From assembly GCA_001936135.1 (NCBI GenBank), contig CP012809.1, positions 3,769,501 to 3,833,500 of the forward strand: 64,000 nt of DNA. The letters are read 5' to 3'. The stretch comes from Saccharomycopsis fibuligera x Saccharomycopsis cf. fibuligera. Its lineage: Eukaryota > Ascomycota > Saccharomycetes > Ascoideales > Saccharomycopsidaceae. This document shows positions 20,800 to 31,570 of the stretch, one piece after another (the stretch's first letter is position 1; each line of letters opens with the position of its first letter). Under the pieces are notes generated by a model. It was not told where the DNA came from. It saw only the letters and a program-made list of their open reading frames with translations, and searched no databases. A program made the position numbers and the translations under genes.

Positions 20800-22083
20800 A
20801 TGTCGCAGACCGCTTCTAGCCGCACAAAATTCAAGATAAGGGGTGCAACCAGCGTTAAATCCTCTAAAAGTGGAATACTGGAAACTATGTTGTCTAATAA
20901 TAATAAACAAGGCTCTTTAGTAGTGAGTACTATAGTCGATCCCCTTGTTGCACCTGCTTCTGCCGCTACCATAACTACAACTACCACTACGTCGCGTGGC
21001 CGGTCATATTACACAAATCCATTTAGGGTATTCAAAACATGGGTAAAACATTTTACCGCCAATTTGTCTGCCATCAACTCCAGGCTCAAGACCATTACGG
21101 ACGAAGTTATATCGTCCGATGAAGTAGTGGAGGAACTTTTTGGCGAACATGACTCGGATGAAGACTCGCTAAATGGCTACGAACAGGACAATGCTATCGA
21201 CGATGTTTATTTGGACAATGGCAGTATTGATGACGATGACTCAGAAGATGACTTTGACAGTTCTAGCATATTCTCGACTCAAGGCCCAACTCAGATAGTA
21301 CAAGCACGTCTTCACGAACTTCCCCGTACTGTAACTAAACAATTCAAAGACTACGACGCTACCGTTATTGTACAAAACCATATCAAAGAAACTCCTGAGA
21401 CTCCATTTAGCAATGGCGAAGATTTTTGGGAAAAAAGAAGACAACTTTGGTTACAAGGTGCAGTCCACCTAACACCATCATCATCGCCACAACTGTCACA
21501 TTCACCTCCAGCAAAGAATTTGCAACACGTTGCGAAAACTTCAAGCGGGTCTAATCCAGACAGCCCGAAACTCGTCGCTCCTGCGTTGCTGTCATCTACC
21601 TCTAGCAACAACTCTATTCCAACAACTCCTCATGACTCAAAAACAGCTCTAAGCAGTACTAAAGTGATATCCAATTTAACGCCAACGCTGCCAAAAGAAT
21701 ACACCGTGGTTGCTACAACAGATGCAGCAGTAGCTACTGATAGTCAGCTAGAAGACATTAGCAGTAGTTTAAGAGCAAGCAAGGCAACATCAAAACAAAA
21801 AAAAATTGAGGTTATTCTTACTGAGCCCCAAATTAGGCAGGTGGTGAGAAAACGGTACAGTCAAACATCATTGAGCAAGTGCGGTATCTCTAAAGATAAT
21901 TACTGTCTTGTCTACGAAAATCTTGTGCTTCAAAATAAAAAACTTAGAAGAGGGAAAAGAATTAATTTGAGAGATCTTATTAACGTGATCTATACGGGGT
22001 GGACTGAATCTAGAGTTGATGCGATAACTACTGCCGGTCGTATTAGCAGTTTATGGAAGATATTGAAAAGCAGAGGAAAATGA
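20800..22083 (+). CDS. Unrecognised Ser/Thr-rich protein
   Basis: A 427-aa product I do not recognise. The start is the ATG at 20800 (MSQTASSRTKFKIRG..); an in-frame TTG three codons upstream is not a likely start. The N-terminal ~75 residues are basic and Ser/Thr-rich. A compact segment follows (NPFRVFKTWVKHFTANLSAI, near residues 70-90), then an acidic Asp/Glu/Ser block around 110-155. A Ser/Pro-rich middle comes next. The basic C-terminal ~90 residues (from KKIEVILTEPQIRQVVRKRY to the end) look like the most ordered part and may be a small helical domain. There is no signal peptide or membrane segment. A promoter-proximal microsatellite precedes it and a T44 run follows it. Function unknown, possibly a lineage-restricted protein. 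Confidence 0.8.
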   Translation: MSQTASSRTKFKIRGATSVKSSKSGILETMLSNNNKQGSLVVSTIVDPLVAPASAATITTTTTTSRGRSYYTNPFRVFKTWVKHFTANLSAINSRLKTITDEVISSDEVVEELFGEHDSDEDSLNGYEQDNAIDDVYLDNGSIDDDDSEDDFDSSSIFSTQGPTQIVQARLHELPRTVTKQFKDYDATVIVQNHIKETPETPFSNGEDFWEKRRQLWLQGAVHLTPSSSPQLSHSPPAKNLQHVAKTSSGSNPDSPKLVAPALLSSTSSNNSIPTTPHDSKTALSSTKVISNLTPTLPKEYTVVATTDAAVATDSQLEDISSSLRASKATSKQKKIEVILTEPQIRQVVRKRYSQTSLSKCGISKDNYCLVYENLVLQNKKLRRGKRINLRDLINVIYTGWTESRVDAITTAGRISSLWKILKSRGK

Positions 22084-22156
22084 TTGCATTTTATAATAAC
22101 AATAATTAAAAGAATAACTTTGTGTGCGTGCGACTGCTTGTTCGTTAGTGCCTTTT

Positions 22157-22204
<48 letters not shown>

Positions 22205-22690
22205 GGAGGTTTATTTTTATGTTTCAAACAACTTCATTTACTCAATTGTTGCTCTCTTTTTCGTCACTTTCTTTTTAACAAAATTGCTTTAATATGTTGA
22301 TTTTTGCTTGATTTTAGTTTGTGCAGCTCATTCTATTGATATGCTTCAATTTGTTGACGTTGTCTTTTCTATATATATTTTTGTTATCAAGTTCTTTTTT
22401 TTTTTTTTGTTATTAAGTTCTTTTATTTCCTTGCGAGTGTTATGTTTGATGATCTGTTCCCTATTAATTAATTCTTTTCCTGTCATGATGATTTTTTTTT
22501 TTTTTTTTTTTTTTTTAATTTCAAGATGTTTTGGCTTTAATCTTTGATGCTACTTTTGGCGTGGAAGTTTTACCTCATGTATAATGACTTTTATTCTTAG
22601 CAATCAATTATGGTGATAATATTGTGTTTACAAACAAAGATCTATAAGAAAAGAACATTGTTTCTCCATAGACTATAACAAATAAACAAA
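22084..22690. other. Convergent T-rich 3' region
   Basis: Two converging unrecognised genes end here. It contains an uninterrupted run of 44 T at 22160-22203 and another of about 26 T near 22491-22516. I see no gene. Confidence 0.6.
22160..22203. repeat. T44 homopolymer
   Basis: Forty-four consecutive T, about 77 bp after the stop codon of the plus-strand gene. Length may vary or be misassembled. Confidence 0.9.
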
Positions 22691-23671
22691 TTATAATGTC
22701 AGATTACTCGTAATAGTCCTCTTAGCAAGCTCCAATATCCGAATCTTTTGGTCAATCTTTTCCGCGAAAAATTGAATATGACTGATTTTTCTACTAATTT
22801 TGTCATTTTGTTTGATAGTTTTCACAAGTTCTTTTGTTGTGGTACCATTACTACCGGAATTTCCCTTACCTTTGCTTTTTTTAAATTTTCCACCGTTATT
22901 ATTCTGCCAAGTATTGTAACTGTCAATGTCGGTGTCAGTGTTGTTTACAATGTGTCGTATACTATTTGCACGAATACTCCTAGTGTAGTTGTCATTTTTA
23001 TAATGGTAACTGTTTCCACTTAGCTGCAACGCGTCTTTATTATTATTACTTTCAAATTTTCCAGCGTTAATAATAGCCGAGCGACTATTATCCAACACGT
23101 TACTACTTATATCAAAATGTGTGTTTATGAAACGATTGAATTGTTGCAATTTGCGCAAAAATGGCTTAAAATCTCTGTTTATTAAGCTTGCTTGTTGTTG
23201 TTTTATAATGGCTGCATTTTTATGGATCTGCTTGATCTTGACTAATGATTCGTTTTCCACATTATCGGCTTGGTGCAGTTGTTGCAGTCTTGACTGTTGT
23301 ATTTTTTGATGCTGCTGCTGCTGCTGCTGCTGCTGACTGGAACCCTTGCTGGATGTTCCATTATCTTTGCCACTGCTACTAGGCTTGCCTTCGTTGGGGT
23401 AATAATTATTGTCAGTTTCATTATCATTGTTCTGCACAATTTGCTTCAAGTTCAGCGAGATGTTTTTGAATGACTGATCTGACTTCTGCTTAATTTGCTT
23501 ATATGTCTGAATATTGATATTATTGAGGTCACTTAAGTTGGTTTTTGTTGCTTTTCCAGTAGTAGCATCTTTTACATTGCTACTGCCAGTAGTGCTACTT
23601 TCATCATTTGGCGAATTTGAATTGTTGGTGTTGATGAAGTCGTAATAGGTGGGTTGTTTAGGGGGTGTCAT
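22691..23671 (-). CDS. Unrecognised Asn/Gln-rich coiled-coil protein
   Basis: A 326-aa product starting at the first in-frame ATG (23671, MTPPKQPTYYDFINTNNSNS). Open sequence extends 27 codons further to a TTG, but that is not a credible start. The protein is basic and rich in Asn, Gln, Lys and Ser, with a CAG/CAA-encoded poly-Gln run at about residues 116-123. Two segments look helical: residues about 145-185 (VKIKQIHKNAAIIKQQQASL and a following FLRKLQQFNRFINTHFD), and the C-terminal ~45 residues (KELVKTIKQNDKISRKISHI and beyond), which have heptad-like hydrophobics. No catalytic motif, signal peptide or membrane segment is visible. It could be a small complex subunit (a BLOC-1/BORC- or kinetochore-type coiled coil), but I cannot name it. 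Confidence 0.75.
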   Translation of the reverse strand: MTPPKQPTYYDFINTNNSNSPNDESSTTGSSNVKDATTGKATKTNLSDLNNINIQTYKQIKQKSDQSFKNISLNLKQIVQNNDNETDNNYYPNEGKPSSSGKDNGTSSKGSSQQQQQQQQHQKIQQSRLQQLHQADNVENESLVKIKQIHKNAAIIKQQQASLINRDFKPFLRKLQQFNRFINTHFDISSNVLDNSRSAIINAGKFESNNNKDALQLSGNSYHYKNDNYTRSIRANSIRHIVNNTDTDIDSYNTWQNNNGGKFKKSKGKGNSGSNGTTTKELVKTIKQNDKISRKISHIQFFAEKIDQKIRILELAKRTITSNLTL

Positions 23672-24244
23672 AATGCCGTGGCAATATTTATTGGGGATTA
23701 TAAAATCAATTAATGGTGGCAAAGTGAGCGTATGACAAATGACAAACTTCAATATTTAATATGGGTTGTTTTTATCAGAGTACTTACTCACTGATATCTG
23801 AAGCGGTAAAGATTGAAAAAGAACGCAATGCCACCTCCGTTTGCAATAAGAGATGAGCACGAATTTTATTATCAAAAACTTTATTCTAAAATCGAAACGC
23901 AAAGTCAATGGAAATCATTACATTAGTTGTGCTTAAAGTGTAATACATTTATTATCATTGTAGAAGAACACATACTCTACAGCGGTAAAGTATAGTTTTT
24001 GTTTAAACAAATATTTTTTACTTTTATTTTTACTGCCTAAACATGTGTAGGTACAATCCCCAAATATTATCCTTCAATTTATTTATAACGCCATGTAAAT
24101 GACGCACAAACTCAACGGCAACAATTCTTTTGACAAACCCAATGACCACATTGAATTCACCAAAAGAAAATAAGTAATGTCAAGATATTATTCAATCCAT
24201 TTTTGGAGAAACAAATCAAGCTTCAACAGAAAGAAAGAACAAAT

Positions 24245-24370
24245 GACAAGAAAAAGGGTTCCAAAAACTAGACAACAGCCATTTTTAAGTAAAGACAATC
24301 CCCGGATGACTCTGGTAAAAGGCAAGAGTCATGTACGATTAAGAGATTGATCTTCTGGCTGGTGAAGAAA
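24245..24370 (-). ncRNA. SNR7: U5 spliceosomal snRNA (SNR7 orthologue)
   Basis: Read on the minus strand, an 8-bp stem (ATGACTCT 24332-24325 with AGAGTCAT 24313-24306) closes an 11-nt loop TGCCTTTTACC. That loop is the invariant U5 loop I, which holds exon ends during splicing. Next comes CCGGGGATTGTCT, matching the conserved 3' side of internal loop 1 in yeast U5. The 5' side (AATCGTAC) and a pairing of CAATC with GATTG complete that stem. A basal stem pairs CAGCCA (24361-24356) with TGGCTG (24281-24276). An Sm site, AGTTTTTGGA, is at 24269-24260, followed by GGAACCC and a T-run as in the short form of S. cerevisiae U5. Both ends are approximate. U5 acts in the U4/U6.U5 tri-snRNP with Prp8. 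Confidence 0.94.
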
Positions 24371-24492
24371 AGAACAAGAGAAAGAAAAGAAGAATGGTAG
24401 AAAAAAATTGCAAGCCACGGAGGGCTTAAATAATAATTTTTTTCTCTTTTGTTTTCGTCGCTGCCAATCTCGCTAGAAACAAAAAAGAAGGG

Positions 24493-24517
24493 CTTATAGT
24501 TAGGGTAACCCTATAAG
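24493..24517. promoter_or_regulatory. Tbf1-like inverted TTAGGGT site upstream of U5
   Basis: TAGGGT and ACCCTA flank a single A (24501-24513), and CTTATAG (24493-24499) and CTATAAG (24511-24517) form a further overlapping inverted pair. TTAGGG/ACCCTA is the Tbf1 core, and Tbf1 is known to bind small-RNA and ribosomal gene promoters in yeasts. It sits about 130 bp upstream of the predicted U5 5' end. The role is inferred. Confidence 0.55.
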
Positions 24518-25363
24518 ACAAAACGCATTTAGTAAGCCATTAATAATACACGGAAAATAGCCTCTAAATCAGGGTAACAAAATTATTTCAAAAATATACT
24601 ATAATACTAGTAAGGGTGGTATAGAGGAGATAGAAAACACTACAGGTTTAACTACACACAGAATTGAACAATTTGGAATTAAACATATGGGCGTAACATA
24701 GAATTCTGATGTTAGTAACGCAAGGTATATTGCAACGTTTCTTAAAAAAAGTTGTTGTCATCCGTTGGGAGAGGGCCATTAACCAATTGCAGCTTTTTGT
24801 ATGAGCGTATTTTGACCGAGATGTTGATAAAAACGCAAACAGACAACGCACCCAGATAACGATCCTCACCAGAAGAATCAACAAAACATGAAAAGCAATA
24901 AAAAAAAAAGGGGGGGGGGGAATGTGTATTAACTGTAATTGGTAAGATAAATTTCTTTTTTTTCTTTTAGTGGTGAACGGGTCTGTACTGATAATTTGAA
25001 TGAAGAAAGCAGCCGCGGTGGTGATTTTATTGGCAAAAGCATGAAATCAGTAATACTTTTGCTTCTTTGTACGCAGATAAAGCACCCGCGAGGCCAGCTC
25101 GTGGCCAACGAAATGTTGCAATCTTTTTTTTAGTTTTGTCAAACAAAAGTATGGATATGAGGTGACATAAGATATTGTAGACATACCAAGTCCTAAGTTT
25201 GCTCGTGAACCACGTTCCAAGACACTCCCTAATGCTCTTTGATTTACAAGAAAACAAAATTATCAACTGGAAGAGAGAAACCAAATTTATGATGAATTTT
25301 ATTGTAACGTACACATCATCATTATCAATAAAAAAAAGTTTCTTTAACCATTCTTTTAGCAAT

Positions 25364-26533
25364 CTAAACATTACTTTCGCCTCGCTCTTTTTTCCATTCA
25401 CTGGATCCGCTAATTCTCCCTTTTTGCCCATGATTCTCGACTAATGTAGTATTGTAAATTTTTTCTGGGCTATTCAACAATTTTTGCTCGTTGTTATCCA
25501 TCACTATCACGCTATATAACTCATTCTTGTCTTGAATCTGCAACTTTTTAGTCAAATCAAGATAACGCACTATTTTTTTGAGCACATTCTCGTCCACCGC
25601 GTTTCTAGGTAATTGCTTATCTTTGTTGCCTCGCTGGTCAATGTACTTGTTGGACAAATCTACAAAACCAGTAGTGCTAATGCCAAGCACATAACTCATC
25701 TTCTTGCCCCAATTATTACAGTATAATAATGGCTCATTGTATGCATTCTCACAACAGTCCAAATGAATCCATTTGCCAAAATTGGTAGAATAGTATTCTG
25801 TCCAAACATGATCCTCACGATTCCAAATATATCTGACAGGCCCCACTGATAAGCTGCGCAATATCAAGTAAAAGCAGTTTGCATATTCGCCACATCGACC
25901 TTTTCGAGTACGCAAAAGCATCTTGGGGTTATTGTATCTGGGAAAACGGTGAACTTTGCTGCATTGCAAACATTTGTATATCTCTGTATTTGAGGCATCA
26001 CCTTCGCTGCGTTCCTGTTGGCTTGCAGGCTCACAGCCAATTAATTGAAGCTTATCTTGATTGTCGTTGTTACAAAAAGGGCAAGCATCTTTGTTGACCC
26101 ATTTGAAAAAATCTTCTTTAAACCACCGCAATACTTCTTTAACCAAGAAATCTTCATAACTGTACTTAGTTATCCCAGATGGTGTATCATTTTTGTCATC
26201 ACGGGTGGTTCTTTCTCTATCTTTGATCTCTTGCTCTTGCTTGGCCAAGTTGGCCTCCACAGTTGCGTAAACCCTATCAAATGGAATTGCTTCGAGCGCT
26301 GCTTCCTGAAAGTCATCATTCTCATATTTATCGGTCAAGTGATTTAAGTTGATAAGCTCATGAATAAAAGTGTTACCGCGCAAGTTGAATTTGAGAATGG
26401 GGGCTACTTCTAGTGCTAGTAGACGATGCTCTTCACGGGTCTTAGAATAGACGATGTTGGCATATTTCGCTCTTAGGCCATCTGCTACCTTCTTGATGTT
26501 CTCCTGGAGCTTTGTCTGGTCAATTGGGGGCAT
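25364..26533 (-). CDS. PNG1: Cytosolic peptide:N-glycanase
   Basis: The 389-aa product is PNGase, which removes N-glycans from misfolded glycoproteins exported from the ER before proteasomal degradation. It has the transglutaminase-like catalytic triad Cys214 (RKGRCGEYANCF), His242 (EDHVWTEYYS) and Asp259 (WIHLDCCENAYN). Structural zinc is held by two CxxC pairs, CPFC (151/154) and CLQC (188/191). The N-terminal ~110 residues are helical, as in yeast Png1, with no PUB domain. The start ATG at 26533 gives the usual fungal length (363 aa in S. cerevisiae). The C-terminus (KGRISGSSEWKKERGESNV) is basic and poorly conserved. No signal peptide is seen, consistent with action in the cytosol together with Rad23 and Cdc48. 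Confidence 0.98.
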   Translation of the reverse strand: MPPIDQTKLQENIKKVADGLRAKYANIVYSKTREEHRLLALEVAPILKFNLRGNTFIHELINLNHLTDKYENDDFQEAALEAIPFDRVYATVEANLAKQEQEIKDRERTTRDDKNDTPSGITKYSYEDFLVKEVLRWFKEDFFKWVNKDACPFCNNDNQDKLQLIGCEPASQQERSEGDASNTEIYKCLQCSKVHRFPRYNNPKMLLRTRKGRCGEYANCFYLILRSLSVGPVRYIWNREDHVWTEYYSTNFGKWIHLDCCENAYNEPLLYCNNWGKKMSYVLGISTTGFVDLSNKYIDQRGNKDKQLPRNAVDENVLKKIVRYLDLTKKLQIQDKNELYSVIVMDNNEQKLLNSPEKIYNTTLVENHGQKGRISGSSEWKKERGESNV

Positions 26534-26610
26534 ACTGTTGGGGAGACTATAGCGAGGATTGCGGTGTGCGTAATCTTTATTTCTTTGAGCAGAATGAGCA
26601 TTGAAGGCGT

Positions 26611-26628
26611 CTAAACACCAGTGTTTAG
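26611..26628. repeat. Perfect palindrome CTAAACAC-CA-GTGTTTAG
   Basis: Two 8-bp arms around a 2-bp centre, about 80 bp upstream of the PNG1 ATG. The GTGTTTA arms resemble forkhead (GTAAACA-type) half-sites only loosely. A dimeric regulator site is possible. Confidence 0.6.
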
Positions 26629-26929
26629 TTTCGACTTTTGTTTGATGTATGCGAAGAGCACCCCCAGTATTGCCATATATAGTAATAGGGGTGTACCACT
26701 GAAAAATGCTTTTTTTTAAGCTTTTCTCCGAACAATTGTTAACATCAACATACAGAAATACAGTGAATGAAACAGTCTATTTAACAGATAGCGTAATGCT
26801 TTAGACGCCATTACCACAACCAGCGGAACTATTCAATAATTCGACAGTTGATCAATGTCGATCACGAAAACATGTCTGTATTTTTTTTGTTTACGGCTCA
26901 TTATTCACCACAATCAATAACCATTACGG

Positions 26930-27800
26930 ACGCCTTGCCAGTCTCAGGAGAGACAGGAACTATTTTACTCCCAAATTGGTAGACAACTGAGCGGTGTCCG
27001 ACATACTTGAATTAACCACAGCGCAAGTAAGACTATAGCTAGAGCTCACTTCGTGCCTAGTATATGCCGAATATAAGGTTAGAGTTGAGAAGCTCAAGGA
27101 TTCACAGCGCTGGAAGAACACATTTTTGCCAACAACATCGTCTTGGGGAGCTTGATTGTGAAATACCTTGGGATCCAAAGCCTATTATCCTGCTTTTGTG
27201 CTGATGAGAAAAACGTATTGCTAGCTGAATAAACTCAGAAGTTCACGCAAACTATCAAGAAAGTTGGCGACAAGCAGTGCAAGATTTGCTCCATTGAAAA
27301 CTATGCGCGCGAATTCACCACCCATGAAGAATTTGATATGCTCAAAAAACAAAAAAAACAAACCATTAATATGTTATCTTGACAGTATCCAACCAGACCA
27401 AGTATGCCTTGAGGCACTTGACAATGAATGTCTCATCAAAGCCTAAAGGGTTTACGCAATGGTGAACCAATGATAAACGCTGGGCTCTGTCATCATCGTA
27501 ATCAGCGGCAGCAGCAGGAGATAATAAGGATGACGATGAATATTGTACCAGACTGAACCTAAATTATTTCAATGAGATCTCTTGTGCGAGTTACTGCGCC
27601 TGTGCTGTTTTAGATCGACAGGGTCAAGAATAGTATTGGTTTGAGTAGAAAGAGCTGGGACAAATTAAGCTCAAAGATCCAGAACCTGACGCAGCTGTTG
27701 GCGGATGTCGAATGTGAAGTGGTTATTGAAGTTGACATTCAAGCTATGATATCAATGCTGACATCATATCTGCCTTATGACAGGATACGGAAAATCTCTT
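26930..27800 (+). pseudogene. Possible decayed coding region of unknown origin
   Basis: This stretch is less AT-rich than neighbouring spacers. Its plus-strand frames give several short pieces of ordinary, complex amino-acid composition, for example around 27104-27228, 27249-27380 and 27620-27780. No frame stays open beyond ~65 codons. I do not recognise a family, and the impression of former coding could be chance. Nothing here looks like a functional gene. Confidence 0.3.
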
Positions 27801-27938
27801 ATTCTTTTCGACTGTGTTAATTAACACAATGTCGCAGCTATGCGCCGGCCTCGACCGTGAGACACCAAACGGCTCCGTAATGGAAAAACTAGAAACTCGG
27901 AAAAATAAAGAAGATTAAAGAATCAGGACAAGACACTC

Positions 27939-28022
27939 ACTCACTCAGTCAATCAAACCAACCAATCAATCAATAAGTCAATAAACCAGTCAATTAATTA
28001 ATCAATAAGTTTGCAGTCAATA
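27939..28022. repeat. CAAT-rich irregular array
   Basis: Eight CAAT tetramers occur within about 75 bp, spaced mostly 4 or 8-12 bp apart and interleaved with TCACTCACTCAGTC-like and AATTAATTAAT runs. One is a full CCAAT. It lies about 440-520 bp upstream of the GAPDH ATG. Confidence 0.75.
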
Positions 28023-28243
28023 ACAAAGTGGCTCCTAGCGGCCAGACTGGGCTGCGCTGGGAAAGGCCACTGAGAGCGCGGGAATCTCCCCGGGACCCGG
28101 TAATTTTCTATTATGATTATGCAATTACCTCACTGTGCGCACGCGGTAAATCCCAACTGCTCGGGGCCTACACATACCATGCAGCACCTCCTACTGGAGA
28201 CTTTACACTACGGGACACTGTAGGACAAAGCGTGAGGAAACTG

Positions 28244-28251
28244 TATAAATA
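28244..28251 (+). promoter_or_regulatory. TATA box of the GAPDH gene
   Basis: TATAAATA, 209 bp upstream of the ATG, followed by a pyrimidine-rich leader typical of strongly expressed yeast genes. A G/C-rich block with several CGG/CCG triplets (28060-28110) lies upstream and may be the activating region. Confidence 0.7.
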
Positions 28252-28450
28252 CCGGGAATTTTGACTGCTAATTCTCTTTGATTTCGCTGGATTACTTTTG
28301 CTAGTTTTACAATCATCATCTCAAATACTTTTATCCTCATTGCATTTTTTATATTTCACATCAATCGATCTTTTACTGCTTTTTTATTGTGTTTCTTCTT
28401 TATTTCATATTCTTTAGACTCATTCCTACTCCTTTTATTATCATTCTTAA

Positions 28451-29500
<1,050 letters not shown>

Positions 29501-31570
29501 ACTTTTGTGTGCTTTTCTTTTATTTTTCTTTTTTCTTCTTTCTTTCTTTTTTGCTTATTTCAACGCTTCATTTGACACTCTTATACTTGTTTATTTATCT
29601 ATTTGGTTGTTTGTTTTGTTTTATTTCATTTTTGCTTTTATTTTTGAGCTTTTATTTTAGCAATATTCCTACATTTACCACGGCAGGATGCCCTTTTTGA
29701 AAGTATATATTTGCACTCAATATAAAGAGAACCACTGAACTATAAAAAGAAAAGATTGGACCCGGCATTGAATCTTTGCATTTTTGTAGTAAGCAGTGTT
29801 ATATAGGATCATTGAACTGCCCCGGAGTAAGATTACTGCCTTATGTCACAGCATGCTTCACCAAAACACTTTTGCAGTAGCAGCCAACTATTGCATCGTC
29901 TACTACTTAATACTGGTGTTATGTTGTAACGGTGTTGCATCCTCGTCCTTTTCATCAAAACGCACAAACAACATCCTCAAACCAGGCCAACAGAAAATCT
30001 CAATAGTCAAGGTCCACCGGACCAAAGAAGGCAGCGGCCTCCGATAGAGTTAATCGTTTGCTGTTACTATAGCCAAGCGTTTCACTTTACACTGTAGTCC
30101 CGGAGCGTCCCGGACCCACTTTTAAGAGCTCTACTGTACCTTCACCTTCATTCTCCGTCATATACGTACTCAAGCATGATATTGGGACACAAAGACAACC
30201 ACAAAACTGCTTTTGGTACTGCACAAAACCGAGTAGGATCCGGGTGGTTTAACGGAGTTTTGAATTTAAGATGCAAAACATTGAATCTGAGAGTCCGCGG
30301 ACATGCATCGCTGGTGTTAATCTCCGCGTTGCTTTCAAACCAGTAACGGGAAAATATTTAGTGCTGTATGTCATTTAAATAAAAAGCTCACTTTAGTTAA
30401 CCTTTTTTTTTATTCTTTAGTAATTTTAAATTTAGTTTTTGTACTCATGTTGGCGAGTTTTTTCTATTTTTTTTTTTTTTTTTTCAGGTCATAAAAGCGC
30501 AAAATACTTTAACAACTTACAAGTTTGCATAAATTACCAAGGTCTTATATTACACTTCTTTGAATTTGCCATGCTTTCTCTGCAATAGACACTATAACGA
30601 CCCTTAATTCTTCGAAATACAAGTATTGACAGTCTGCTTTAACTGTCAACTGTAAAAACCGCATACTCCAGTTTGTCTTTCGGACGTTGGGAGGTATCAG
30701 TATAACGCCTATGCCCCAAATACAGAAAATAACAAGCCAAACCAATTAATCTTTTCAGAACGTCATATTTCAGTTACAATTATAATTTTATGAATATTTC
30801 ATATAGCAAGGATACAAGCTGCAGCAGCTAGCAATGTCAATGTCTTCTCTGCTCTGGGTTACACCTCCTTAATATGTCAATCGCTATCGCGATTGGTTCT
30901 CATGCAATCTGAAGTAGATTTCAGTGACTTCGCCTGATTGAGCGGTTGTAGCATATATGCAGAAGTGCCCGCAACATCCCTGGCGACTATACAAACTATG
31001 TGAGGTTGTTACTTAAGGCACTACGCGTCTGTCACATGATACCACCTATTGCAATTTCAAAATTTTTGTTTACTGTTTGGCTAGCTGATGTAAACAAACA
31101 AACAAAACATTAGAATTTCGGTGCGGTAGCTACTGTATACAATTTGTAGCATATCTATAATCAACTTACTCTTCTTGTTGATCAGCTTTTTCTTTCGCTT
31201 CCACACTCCCCACAAACACATTATTTTTTTCCCTTATCTGATCTAATCTTGAAAGATAGGGGTTTTTCATCTAGCTATCAGCAGGCAGCCGTATCAGTGT
31301 TCAAATTTATGATAATATAGCGTTCCATGGCCAGCTAAGACAACTATTGCAGTGTTATTTTATTCAATCAATTAAAGCAAAATTGCCAGACTATCAACCC
31401 TTGCTTTTAATCCAATATCTTTTTCTGCTTGTTTTGGTTAAAAAAGCCTCCAATATAAACAAAGAATTTACATTTTCACATCAACAAAACAATTCCGACC
31501 TCGTCTAGCTCAAAGGCATAATATATCATACAGTCATATTTCCATAACCACAGTACTAAACAACCAAAGT
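29501..31570. other. 2.1-kb spacer between the GAPDH and NDD1-like genes
   Basis: The first 200 bp are the T-rich GAPDH 3' region. A G/C-richer patch around 29990-30340 holds GGTCC-ACC-GGACC (30010-30022) and several CCGG-containing repeats. The rest is AT-rich promoter DNA of the NDD1-like gene. Small open frames here lack an ATG. I see no RNA gene. Confidence 0.5.

Larger units (their letters stand above)
23672..25363. other. Spacer holding the U5 snRNA gene
   Basis: This 1.7-kb spacer lies between two minus-strand genes and carries the U5 snRNA gene plus a Tbf1-like inverted site. The rest (24520-25360) is AT-rich with a G9 run near 24911-24920. I see no other gene there. Confidence 0.7.

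Noticed and set aside
28028-28264. 78-codon frame across the G/C-rich GAPDH upstream block
   Set aside because: Overlaps the TATA box of the GAPDH gene and has no recognisable features; read as promoter.
29796-30047. 83-codon frame downstream of the GAPDH gene
   Set aside because: Starts with GTG, and the first ATG leaves only a short piece with no motif.
31170-31200. TTGATCAGC resembling part of the U6 ACAGAGATGATCAGC region
   Set aside because: The ACAGAGA box is absent and no U6 stem-loops are visible.
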